This document shows positions 45,839 to 57,559 of a DNA stretch of 64,000 nt, piece by piece. Positions within the stretch are counted from its first letter, which is position 1, and every line of letters begins with the position of its first letter. This DNA is from Lojkania enalia (taxonomy: Eukaryota; Ascomycota; Dothideomycetes; Pleosporales): assembly GCA_010094045.1 (NCBI GenBank), contig ML986633.1:205511-269510 (forward strand), given 5' to 3'. The notes under the pieces are model-generated. The model searched no databases, was not told the origin of the DNA, and saw only the letters and a list, made by a program, of their open reading frames with translations. The position numbers and the translations under genes are program-made.

Positions 45839-46604
45839 ATTAGGAATTCTTGAGGAAATTAGATGGTGGTGAGGACTCTATGTGATACAAAGAACGACGT
45901 TCGCGCACTAAAGACACAAAACATGGGTCCGGCTCTCGATGCTCACTCCATTTCCAACGTGTCCGGCAAACCCGTGTTTCAATGCTAATCGCATGATCGT
46001 TTAAATCCGAATTGTGAGCGGCTTGTGCTTTTGATTGAAGCCGTAGATTTCAAGCGGGATCATTATAGCCAACTTAGCCTTTTCACCTTGCTCTTTTCGA
46101 AGCCTTGAAGATGTTAAGATTGATGGGTCAATGCGGAGCATTGTCTGATACTACCTTGATGGCATCAGCGTCTGTATAGTGATAAATTTTGTCGCCTTGA
46201 TGTTAGGCAAAAAACTATTACCTAGAATGAGGTTCCGAATGTGTAGATAGAGATTACCTGTTTGGAATCTGCCACGCATTTGCGGACCCCGTCGAGAATG
46301 GTCTTTACCAATAGTAAGTGATCCGCCGTTGCGGTGCGGATGGTGATCTATTTTAGTAGCTAACTCTTGGTCTAAATTTATTTTCTCTAGCCTGGATCTG
46401 GTGTCTATATCGCTACTCTATTTAATCCAGATCTATAGTCCCTTGTTCAAAGAGTCTCCTATCGACCACGTGTCTCACGTCGTGTTCTGTGGGTTTTACG
46501 ATTAGATCATTTTCATCCAAGCTTCCTAGATGGTCATGGCGCCGGCATTGTTTATTCAATCCCCATGTGACTCTCGTCGCACCAGCGCGGAGACAATATA
46601 CCCT
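45839..46604. other. Intergenic, approach to the AT-rich block
   Basis: No gene is recognised. GC content starts to fall towards 46.6 kb. Confidence 0.4.
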
Positions 46605-46690
46605 TTTTCTTTAACGGAAAGTATCGGACAGAGGATTTAAGAGCACTGTATTGATTCATATCTATGAAGGACCAAGGGTATTCGCCGGAC
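46605..46690 (+). mobile_element. LTR remnant, family B (copy 4)
   Basis: The reverse complement matches the GATATGAATCAACACAG and CGATACTTTAC portions of the family B LTR, with numerous substitutions. It is opposite in orientation to the other three copies. The far end merges into the gypsy fragment that starts the AT-rich block, so its left boundary in the family is not visible. Confidence 0.5.
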
Positions 46691-47900
46691 GGCGAGTTAT
46701 AGACAGCTTATATTAGCTTAAGCTTCAGCTCATCGTAGTCTAGTATTATAAGTCAATCTTAGTAGTATAGTTAATTATTACGCTCTTTATAGTTAGCTAG
46801 AATTAGGAACTTAAATCGACGGGCTCCTTCTTTTAATAGCTTCAGGATATTTTAGATTAGTTTATCGTTCGGGTATTCTTCATTAATAATCTCTATAATC
46901 GATTAACCCACTTCTATCTATTAGAATAGTTTAGGACGAAGTAATATTTGTTAATAACCTCTATAGGCCTCTTCTTATATAGGTTATCCTATAACCTTTA
47001 AGTTAAGGTATTAGGCTTCTCTCTAAGTTTCCCGGGTTAATATATAATACTAAAGTTAAACCTTAATAAATATTCTAACTAATAGACCTATTAATAAATT
47101 AGCTACTTTATTATTATAAAGTACTATAGGTTCTTATAGTTGTTTAACACTTCTATAGGAAATACTATACCTTCTAATTCGAGCCTCTATTATTTAAAAC
47201 ATCGGATAATCGCGAGTAGCTCCTTAATATATATTTTATAATTATCTTTAGTAGGCTTTATATACTTAGAGAAGTAGGTAACAGGTTTTAGTTTACCGTT
47301 AACGCCTCTCTAGAATAGCACGCCGGCTATTATAAAGTTAGATACGTTAGCTTCTACTACTACTAATAGTTTAGAGTTAAAGTATTAGAGAATTAATATA
47401 GAAATAAAGGTATTCTTTAAATAGTTAATAGAATATTAATAGTTATTATTCTAGTTAAATTAGATATTCTTCTTAGTTAGGGCTACTAATAGAGAGATTC
47501 TCTATAAGAAGTTGCTAATAAATTATTAGTAGAAGTTTACGAAGCCTATAAAAGCTTAAATATCTTTTATATTCTTAAAGTATTTCTAGTTAATAATTAT
47601 TTCTACCTTTTTTAAGTCTATATAAATCTCTTCTATAATAATTATATATTCTAGATAGGCTACTTCTAACTAATAACGTATTTTATAAGCAAGTTGCCTA
47701 CCTAAGTAAGTCGCCTACTTTTGCTAAGAAGTTATACTCTACCTATTTATAACATAATATAGTAACTATCTTAACTTTAATTAATCTATTAAGAAGGTTA
47801 GATATTACTAGCTATTTTAGCTATTAATTAAGATTAAATTTAGAGTATATAAAGTACTAAAACTACCTATAATATCTTTTAAACTAGGTTAGTAAATAGG
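46690..47900 (-). mobile_element. Ty3/gypsy pol fragment, RIP-decayed
   Basis: The reverse complement shows the RT C-terminus and RNase H of a gypsy element: NQKYFKNIKDIQAFIGFVNF, then [24 protein letters not shown], [17 protein letters not shown] and IIYQPGKLREKPNTLT, interrupted by dozens of TAG/TAA. It is closely similar to the equivalent part of the element at 48364-54359 but in the opposite direction, and it carries neither gag nor integrase. It is truncated abruptly at 46690 beside an LTR B remnant. Confidence 0.75.
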
Positions 47901-47924
47901 GTATATAATACCTTACCTAGGTTA

Positions 47925-48062
47925 AAGTTAAGTTTAGAGTTTTTAGTACTAGGGTTAGAGTTAAGGTAGGGTTTTTAGCGCTGGGGTATAAGTTAGATAG
48001 AAGTTCTTAGTATTAAAGTTAAGGTTAGAGTAGGATTCTTAGCGCTAGAGTATAAGATTAAG
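47925..48062. repeat. Minisatellite, about 36-bp unit, roughly four copies
   Basis: Variants of GTTAAGGTTAGAGTAGG followed by CTTAGCGCTAGGGTATAA recur head to tail. They are diverged mostly by A/G and C/T changes. The array lies between the gypsy fragment and the pogo-like element. Confidence 0.65.
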
Positions 48063-48363
48063 GTAGAAATATTCTATAAAGTTTCTCTATAATTATAGGA
48101 AATAATTATATATTATATATTTATTATAATATATTCTACTATTAAAGCGGGTAAACTATTAAAGCGGCTACTTTTTTTTAGTATAACGAATACTATATAT
48201 AAAAAGTTAATTTACTTAATACTAATAAAAGATCCTATATATAATATACTTTTATCTAATTTAGAATTTTCTCTACTATCCTTTTAGCACGTATAAGCGT
48301 TATATCTAGTCTTACTATAGTTACTATAGTAGCATTAAGCTAGTTGAGCCCTTTCTTAAGTAT

Positions 48364-51300
48364 TAGCTATTACAGTAATACCGCGACACTTCTACACCTA
48401 TACTACTCTTACTATAATACCCGAACTAGCTGCTAGCAACAGCTGTTAGCTACTAGCTAGAATATAACCGACTTGTTGTAACTATAATAGAGGAAGGTTT
48501 TACCGACCTAGCTAACCCGTATAGTAGTATAAACCTAGCCTCTATAAAAACCTATATAATATAGATATCTCTATTCTTTACGTAATATTTTAATATTTAT
48601 ATATAGTATATAGTAATAGAATTAACTATTTAAAGTGTAATTAACTAACTATATATAAGCGTCTATAATATTATATTATATTATCTACTATTATATACTA
48701 TAGACGAGAACGCGCTTATTAATATACTTAAAGAGATCTAAAGTAAACTAAACTCTTTATAGTAGAAGAATAAGATGCTAGTAGAGGCTTTAGTAACCTA
48801 AGAGAACTATTATAAGTTAAACCTTAAAGTAATACGAAGAGAATTTAGTAGTTACTAAACAGCTACCCCTCTACTAGCTACTAGTATATTAATAGTAATA
48901 GAACTATTACCCGCCCTTAGCCTAACTTAGCCTATAACTCTAACTTCTAAATAGATGTCTATATTAACTTCTAATCTACCTAAAACTATATATAACCTAT
49001 ATTTCTATTTTAACTATTTATCTAACCCTCTAATATTCTCTAGTAAACGTTTAGAGCTTTTATACTTTGTTAGAAAACTCTACTATAAACTAGAAGAAAA
49101 TGTTGACTAATACTTAACTAAACGTACCTACCTTCTATATACTTATTCCTACCTAGAACGAGACCTAGTAATATTAGTTAACCTATTAATAGATAAGGGT
49201 ATTAATTCTATAGATAGCTTGGTCGCCTTTTTAGAATCTACTTATAGCGACCGGAATAAGGAGGCTATAGTATAGAGTAAGCTAGAAACCTTAAAGTAAG
49301 ACTAAAGTAGGTTTCTTACTTACTTTACTAAATTCTAACATCTAATTATAGATATTAAACTAAATAAGACTAGACAAATTATATATCTCTAATATTCTCT
49401 CTCTAATAAACTCTACTATACTATAATAGGTATTATAATACCTGGTACCTTAAACGACTATACTAACCTAATTTTCCTATATAATACTAATCTATATTAT
49501 CTATCTAGTAACTACCGTAAATAACCGAAGTATTATACTACTTATTAGAAGGACCTAAATACTATAAAACTGAATACTTCTAGCTATATACCTATAGGCT
49601 CTAATAAATAAAAAAGGCGCCGCTGTAAAAGATGCTGTTATAAGTATAGTAGTAAGAGATATATTTTACTAGAATGCAGCACCCCTCTACTATTAATCTA
49701 TTAAGGGTCTTAGAGCCCTACTATACCCTATAAGACCTACTTTTAATCCTTTAACTAATCTTCTAACTAATTCTTAATACGCTTATTATTTTATAGATAA
49801 AGCTATTACTTTTACTCTTAAATATAGCTAGTTTTACCAACTAGAATATTACTAAAAGGTCTATTTTAGAAGTAAATTACCTTTTAGAACTATACTTACA
49901 CCGAATTTCTATATATTTATAGAACTAGCCTCTATAAAAATAGTTATAAAACTACTAGATTCTAGCTCCTTTCTTAATTTGTTAAGACCTAGTCTAGTAA
50001 GATATTAATATTCTTATTAATACTAGGGCTACTAGTTATAGCTATATCTATAAAGACTTTATATATACCCTAAAACTTTAAAAGATATAACTTCTATATA
50101 ACTTATATTTAACTAGCTTTAATAGAAAAGTCTTCTATAAGAGGACTATCTCCTATTTAATTATCTTAATCCTCTAACATCTAAATTATTTAGAGATAGT
50201 ATATCTTTATATAACTATACTAGAAAAATACTAGTTAATTTTAAGATAGCTATAAATATATAAGTATTATATAAACCTAGACTATAAGAACGAATAGCTA
50301 GTCTTTACTGCTAACTAATGCCTAACTTAATACTTATAATCTACTAGTATTACTATCTACTAATAGGCTACTTAAACGGTTATTAAAGACTATAAACTAC
50401 CTAAACCTAATATAAAAGGAGATTCTAAAGTAACTAATTTATAACCCCTATATAGCTTAAAGCTTAGATAGTACTACTTAAAGCTCCGCCTATTAAACTA
50501 TATCTAATATAATTACTAGCTGCTTAAAATACTATTCTAGTTAGAAAAACTTAAAACTAAAACTAATCTAACCTTAGATAAAGATTATAGTTAAGAGAAT
50601 CTATTTAAACTTAAATATCTAAAGTCTATACTATAACTAGATATATACTATATAAGCGTTATACTACTAGTCTAACTCTTTTAGTAATTTAACTATAAAA
50701 TCTTCGCTATATTAATAGCTAATATTAATAAGACTCTAGCCCTAAAAGTATATACTAACCCTATTACTAAAGTACCTAAAGAATACTATAATCTATTATC
50801 TATCTTCTTATATAAGAATATAGATAAGCTGCCTAAATAATAACTATACGATTATAAGATTAAACTAGAAAACGGTAAGTAAACTAGCTTTAGTCTACTT
50901 TATAGGATATTCTAGAATAATTTAAAGGTACTAAAAAAGTACCTTAATAAGAACTTGTCTAAGAGATTTATTAGAGTAAGTTTATTACTAGTAGCTATAC
51001 CTATAATCTTTATAAAAAATCTTAAAGGTAGTTTCTAATTTTATATAGACTATAGAGCCCTAAATACTATTACTATTAAGAACTAATACCCGATTCTACT
51101 AATCTAAGAAATGTTAACCTAATTTAGTAAGGCTAAGTACTATATAAAACTCGATATTATTACCGCGTTTAATAAGCTAAGAATTGCTAAGGAAGATAAA
51201 TAGAAAATTACCTTTTATATATACTATAGGCTATTTAAATACCTAGTAATATTTTTTAGCCTAGTTAATACTTTAAGTATATTCTAGTACTTTATAAATA

Positions 51301-54300
51301 ATATACTAAGACTATACTTTAATATATTTTATACTACCTATATCGATGATATTCTAATATTTAGTAAGAATCTAAAGGATTATAAGTAGTATATCTAGCT
51401 AGTTTTTAAAGCCTTAAAAGTAAATAGTTTAAAGCTTAATATAGATAAGTATAAGTTTTACTAGTTAGAAGTAACCTATCTAGGGTATATAATTACTATA
51501 GAAGGGATTTATATAGACCCGAAGAAGATAGAAATAATTGTTAACTAGAAATATTTTAAGAATATAAAAGATATTTAAGCTTTTATAAGCTTCGCGAACT
51601 TCTACTAATAATTTATTAGTAACTTCTTATAGAAAGTCTCCCCCTTAGTAGCTTTAACTAAGAAGAATACTTAATTTAACTAGAATAATAGCTATTAATA
51701 TTCTTTCGACTATTTAAAGGATACTTTTATCTCTATACTAATTTTCTTATACTTTAACCTTAAGCTACTAATAGTAGTAGAAGCTAACGTGTCTAACTTT
51801 ATAACAGCTAGTATACTATTCTAGAGAGGCGCTGACGGTAAACTAAGATCTATTACCTACTTCTCTAAGTATATAAACCCTACTAAAGGTAACTATAAAA
51901 TATATAATAAGGAGCTACTTACAATTATCTAATATTTTAAGTAATAGAGGCCCAAATTAGAAGGTGTAATATTTTCTATAGAAGTACTAAGCGATTATAA
52001 AAACTTGTAGTACTTTATAATAATAAAGTAACTAAGCTACTAATAGGCCTATTAGTTAGAATATCTATTAAAGTTCAACTTTAGTATTATATACTAACCC
52101 GGAAAACTTAGAGAGAAGTCTAATACCTTAACTTAAAGGTTATAGAACGAGCCTATATAAGAAGAGGCCTATAGAAGTTATTAATAGATATTATTTTGTT
52201 CTAAACTATTCTAATAGATAGAAGTAGGCTAATTAATTATAGAAATTATCGATAAAAAATACCCGAACGATAATCTAATTTAAGATACCCTAAAGTTATT
52301 AAAAGAAGAAGCCTATTAATTTAAACTCTTAACTCTAGCTAACTATAAAGAGTATAATAACTAACTATACTACTAAGATCGACTTATAGTACTAGACTAT
52401 AATAAGCTAAAGTTTAAGCTGCTATAAGCTATCTATAACTTGTTATCTAGTAGATACCTTAGTTGAGGAAAAACCTTAGAACTACTCTAGCGCGAGTACT
52501 ATTAGTTAAGGATATTCGACTTGGTATAATAATATATAGGCTATTATTATATATACTAAAGAAGTAAGGCTTCTAGAAAGAAGTACTATAGACTACTAAA
52601 ACTATTACCTATACCTAAACGAAGGTTTTAAAATATTTTTATAGACTTTATAACCGATCTACTAGAATTAGAAGGTTGTACGAATATTATAGTAGTAGTT
52701 AATAGGCTTAGTAAGTATAGATACCTAATACTATACGCAAGAATCGAAGCTTCTAATATTATCTAACTGTTCTGTTGCTATATATAGGTTTACTATAGAC
52801 TATTATATACTATTACGTCCGACTGTAGAATATAGTTTATCTTTACCTTCTACTAAGAGCTCTATAGATATCTATAAATTAATATATATATATATTAACC
52901 AGCTTTTATTTAAAGACTAATAGCTAGATAGAGAATGCTAATATAGTAATAGAATAAGTTCTCTAAGCCTATACTAGTTACAAATAAGATAACTAGGTTA
53001 AATAGCTACTAATAGTATAGTTTAAAGTAAATAATACAGTATCTAAATTAATAAAAGTCTTCTTATTTCTAGCCTACTTTAGCTAGTACCCTTAAATAAG
53101 CTTCGAGCCGCCTATAAGAATCTATTAACTACTAAAATAGTCCCTAATAGTCTAGAAAACTAATAGACTAGTTAATAAGATAAAGGATATTATAGAGTAT
53201 ATTAGAGAAGAACTTATCTAGATATAAGCGTTTTAATAAGAGTACGCTAACCGTAAGCGCGTACCAGCCCCTAACTACTAGGTTAATAATCTAGTCTAGC
53301 TAAACGCTAAAAATATACGTATATAAAGACCGTTAAAAAAGCTTAACTAGAAGAATATAAGCCTCTATAAAGTTATCGCAAAGGTGTCCTCGTATACTTA
53401 TAAATTAAAGCTACCTAAATTAGCTAAAATACATCCTATATTCTATATATTACTATTATAGCTAGCATCTAAGTTATCTAACTACTTATCTAGTTAATAA
53501 GTATATAATCCTAAACCTATCGAGATTAATAGAGAATTAGAATACCTTATTAAGTAAATAGAAGACCTCTATTATAACTGATAGAGACGCTGGCACGAAT
53601 ACCTAGTTAAGTAGACTAGCTATTATAACCTAGAATAGTACCCGGCTAGTAACTTTACTAAGACAACTATTATAGAAGATTACTACGCTAGAAACCCGAA
53701 TAAATTAGACTTAAATATAATATTACGTCTAGATTCTTAATTAGATACTAGAATCTAATCTAATATAGTACTACTATATAAACCGATCTAATTCCTAGTA
53801 TAGTACTACTATATAAACTAAACCAACCTAATTTCTAGTATAATAGTACTATATAATAATAACCGATCGCGCTAATATACCTACAACTAGATCTAACCCC
53901 TAGTATAGTACTACTATATAATAATAATAGACTATATTAATATACCTACAATTTTAACTAATACTAGTATTAATAACTACTATTTAATTATAAATAACCT
54001 AAATATAATATAAAGACCTAACTTATAGGAGCTTATAACTAAGAGGGGGGTACTATTATAGTAATACTATAACACCTCTATACCTATACTACTCTTACTA
54101 TAATACCCGAACCAGCTACTAGTAATAGCTGTTAGCTACTAGCTAGAATATAACCGACTTATCGTAACTACAATAGAGGAAGATTTTACTAACCCAGCTA
54201 GCCTATATAGTACTATAGACCTAGCCCCTATAAAAACCTATATAATATAGATATCTCTATTCTTTATATAATATTTTAATATTTATACGTAGTATATAGT

Positions 54301-54359
54301 AATAGAGTTAACTATTTAAAGTATGATTAACCAACTATACGTAAACGCCCGTAATATTA
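48364..54359 (+). mobile_element. Full-length Ty3/gypsy chromovirus-type retrotransposon, RIP-decayed
   Basis: LTRs of about 310 bp lie at 48364-48673 and 54051-54359 and align along their length; a polypurine tract AAGAGGGGGG precedes the 3' LTR. Frames, read through TAG/TAA, give in order: gag (PLIFSSKRLELLYFVRKLYY near 49030, Cys-rich knuckle near 49620); RT (YIDDILIFSKN near 51340); RNase H (NYKIYNKELL near 51890); integrase core (FIDFITDLLELEGCTNI near 52640, catalytic-region Asp changed to Asn); and a chromodomain (HEYLVK near 53600, YPASNF). The gag-PR-RT-RH-IN-chromo order defines chromoviruses, which integrate into heterochromatin. Flanks agtat and agtac/gtact suggest a decayed 5-bp duplication. 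Stops at nearly every former Gln/Trp codon make it inert. Confidence 0.88.
53740..53935 (+). repeat. Tandem repeat inside the gypsy 3' untranslated region
   Basis: Four imperfect units built on CCTAGTATAGTACTACTATA separated by AACCGATCTAAT-like spacers stand between the chromodomain and the polypurine tract. This is a typical place for non-coding repeats in gypsy elements. Confidence 0.6.
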
Positions 54360-56039
54360 GTACTATAAGTTTTCTTAAAGGGCTGAAAGTCTATAGATAC
54401 TTTAGTAGCTATATATAAAGATCTCTCGCTATATAATACTATACTATTATACTAAATATACTTTCTTTTATATATTTTATACTTAGTTACTTTTTCTAAT
54501 TACCTTTTAAGCTTAGAGTTATAAGTTTAAAGAAGTATATTCTAATATAGTATTAATTTAGTACTTTTTATAAGCTATAAAAATCTTTCTTATATTTCTT
54601 TTAGTAATTATATAAAGGACTTTTATATAAGTATTAATTATAACCTAAATTTATATATATTACTTAGAGTTTTAGACTATTAGAAGTCTTCTTATAGAAG
54701 TAGTTCTAGTAGGGTACGTAGTTATATATTAAAATAATCTAATATAATCTATACGTTTAAAAGAATAATTCTTATTACTTTAAAAGTCTTTTAATAGTTC
54801 TTATACGTAAATATATTAAAAAACGCGTTCTTAAAGGCTGGAAAGAAGCCTTCTTTATTAATATAGTAGATGTATTAATATACTAAGTTTTATATACACT
54901 ACGAGTATTTTAGTTTTAATAGTAAGAAGTAAACTATATTAAGAGGCTAAAGTATATACGATAAATAAGAAGGTATATAAAACGTTAGAATCTTTCGTAT
55001 AAGATAGTAATTTTTAAATTCTTAGTTAAGGTAGCTTTTATAGCCGTCTAAAATAAGTAGCCTATATAACTCTATCTAACATATCTTTATATACTTATTA
55101 AAGTACTTTAGCTACTTAAGACTAAGCGTATTATTTATCTAGTTGTTCTTAGAGACTAAAATTTTCTAATTATATAGTATACCTTCTTCTTTATATTATA
55201 TAGAAATATAGATATATTCTTTATAAATAATAAATAGTAGAGTTGTATACGTAATAGTATAGATATTCTAGATAACTATAATCTACTCGCGATTACCTAG
55301 ATATATAAGAGTAGGCCTTATATAATATTCTAAACCGATAATAACCTTTATAGTACTAATAATATCTATCTAAAAGCCTATCTTATTAAAATTGTAGATA
55401 TTATTATTATATATACTATATTTCGCAATTATATTTTATATAAGTTTAAACTATATATTAATAACCTCTAGATTCTCTTATTTTATTCTTTAATAATTCT
55501 TTACTTAATTAAAGGCTATTTTAAACTCGTTTATACGCGCTATAAATTATTTAAACTAATTCTTTCTAATAAATATTCTACTACGTATATCTAATAGTTT
55601 ATTTACTATATCTACTACCTTATATAGTTGGGGTATAAATTCTTGCGAATTAAGGTTAAGAATATATTATACGATTATTTATTTTTTAGTTACTATAAAC
55701 TTCTAGCAATTTAGTTATATATAAGGGCGAAATACGATTTTATAAAGTTAAATAGAGAGTTGTTAATATTATATATTAAAAGCTATAGCAGCGCGTTATA
55801 CGCTCTTAAATTAGCCTAATTTATACGCCTGTAAGATAAGCTTAATTCTACCTTCTTATTAAATTAATAGAAGGTTATATTATAGATTTATTATAATTTG
55901 TATATAGTATTTATAATACTAAGAAAAAGTAGCCGCTTCGATAGTTTAGCCGCTTTAATAGTAGTATATATTATATTATATAATTATTATATATTATATA
56001 TTAAATATTTATTATAGTAAATTATTATAGTAGAAAACT

Positions 56040-57460
56040 AACGTAATCTACCACCAAGCAGTCAAAACTACCGAGCGGTTAGTAACCTACCAAAATCTCC
56101 ACCACCCTATTAATTTTCGTAATATTTCTACAACTACGCGATAAAATGCGCTTATCTAAAGCTGATATAACTATAGTAAATAAAGCTTTTAAACAAGGTT
56201 AATTTAAGTTAAATCTGGCTGTAGCGCAGGTGTTTAAAGTTAGCTATACCACCCTAAGAAAGCGCTGTAATAGGAGACCTTATAGGGCCGATTACACCCC
56301 TAATTCGAAGAATCTTATAAAGCTAGAGAAGAGGTCGATTATAGACTATACACTTAATATAAATACGCGTAGGTTTCAGCTTAATCTCGATATACTATAA
56401 GATATAGCTAATAAACTACTTCTTAATCGCGGTTAGTAACCTATTAGTAAAAATTAGCCTAATTACTTTATCTTATATATTCTAGAGCTTAAATTACGCG
56501 TTAATTGATAATATAACTACTAAAGAGCTCTAAACGAAGATTCTAAGGTTATTTAAGGCTGGTTCCGCCTTATATATAATACTAAGGCTAAATATAACAT
56601 CCTTAATAAAGATACGTATAATTTCGACGAGACCAGCTTCTAAATAGGTAAAATTAGCCTAAGAATAGTTATTACTAGTACTAAGAGGCGATAAATACCT
56701 AAATCTATCTAGCCTAGTAATACTAAGTAGGTAATAGTAATCGTAGTAGTAAATATACGTAGCTAGCTAATTCTACTATTTATTATCCTTAAGGGCGCGT
56801 AATAATATAATACCTAATACTAGTTAATTATAGATAAACTTTAGTAGGTTTTATCTATTAGTAAAAAGAGCTGGATATTTATTAAATACAGGTTTAAGTA
56901 GCTTAAGCACTTTAATAAACATACTAAAGCTAGTACTACTAGCGCCTACTAACTACTTATTATAGACGGCTATAATAGCTATAATTCTATCGAATTTTAT
57001 AATTATTGTAAAGAACATAATATTATTATACTTTATATACCTCTATACTTATCTTATCTTCTATAGCTATTTAATATAGGCTGTTTTGGTCTATTAAAGC
57101 GTATATATAGTAAGGAGATTAAAAGCTTAATTCAGTACTGTATTAACTATATAACTAAAGAAGACTTTCTACCTATATTTAAAGCAGCCTTTAATAATGC
57201 TATTACTAATAAAAATATAGCTAGAGGCTTTAAAGGGTTTAGATTAGTCTTATATAGTCTAGATTGTATTATTTTAAAGCTCGATATCTAAGCTTTATAA
57301 ACTCTAATACTACTACTCTTAGAACCTACTAAATAGTAGTTATAAATACTATATAATTGCTTAGAGGTAGAGTACTATTACTAACCTATATACCGCTAAT
57401 ATATATAATAACTACTATTGCAGTTATATATATACCGGGGCCTTATTTATATTAGGTTAG
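56040..57460 (+). mobile_element. Third pogo/Fot1-like transposon, RIP-decayed
   Basis: The transposase frame starts at ATG 56144 (MRLSKADITIVNKAFKQG). It runs in one frame to about 57330 through TAG/TAA codons. HTH: VAQVFKVSYTTLRKR. DDE signatures: TYNFDETSF near 56620, LLIIDGYNSYNS near 56950, and LFNIGCFGLLKR near 57070, where the usual third Asp reads Asn. The 5' flank contains ACGTAATCTACCACC near 56043, reminiscent of the 32188 TIR start (ACGTAATCCACCAC). A possible partner, GAGGTGGTAGC, lies near 57463, but no clean inverted repeat can be traced. Confidence 0.72.
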
Positions 57461-57559
57461 TTAGAGGTGGTAGCTTTAGTAATAAGAGAGTATTAGGTTC
57501 GCCGGTTCTTCGAATATAATAAGTATATTTAGAAGTCTAATAGAGTAATAAGATAAATC

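Larger units (their letters stand above)
48137..55963 (-). mobile_element. Pogo/Fot1-like transposon, RIP-decayed, interrupted by a gypsy element
   Basis: Inverted ends of at least 40 bp (48137-48185 and 55915-55963) share ACTATTAAAGCGG, TAAACTAT and AAGCGGCTACTTTTT. They are flanked by TA. Without the inserted gypsy (48364-54359) the element is about 1.83 kb, close to the intact Fot1-like element in this window. The minus strand of 54360-55900 gives FKLI, NIIAKYSIYNNNIYNF, then IGF-TAG, IDIISTIKVI and IYLGNRE, the first-aspartate block of a pogo transposase in which Asp reads Asn (G-to-A). It is heavily decayed and cannot be functional. Confidence 0.8.
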
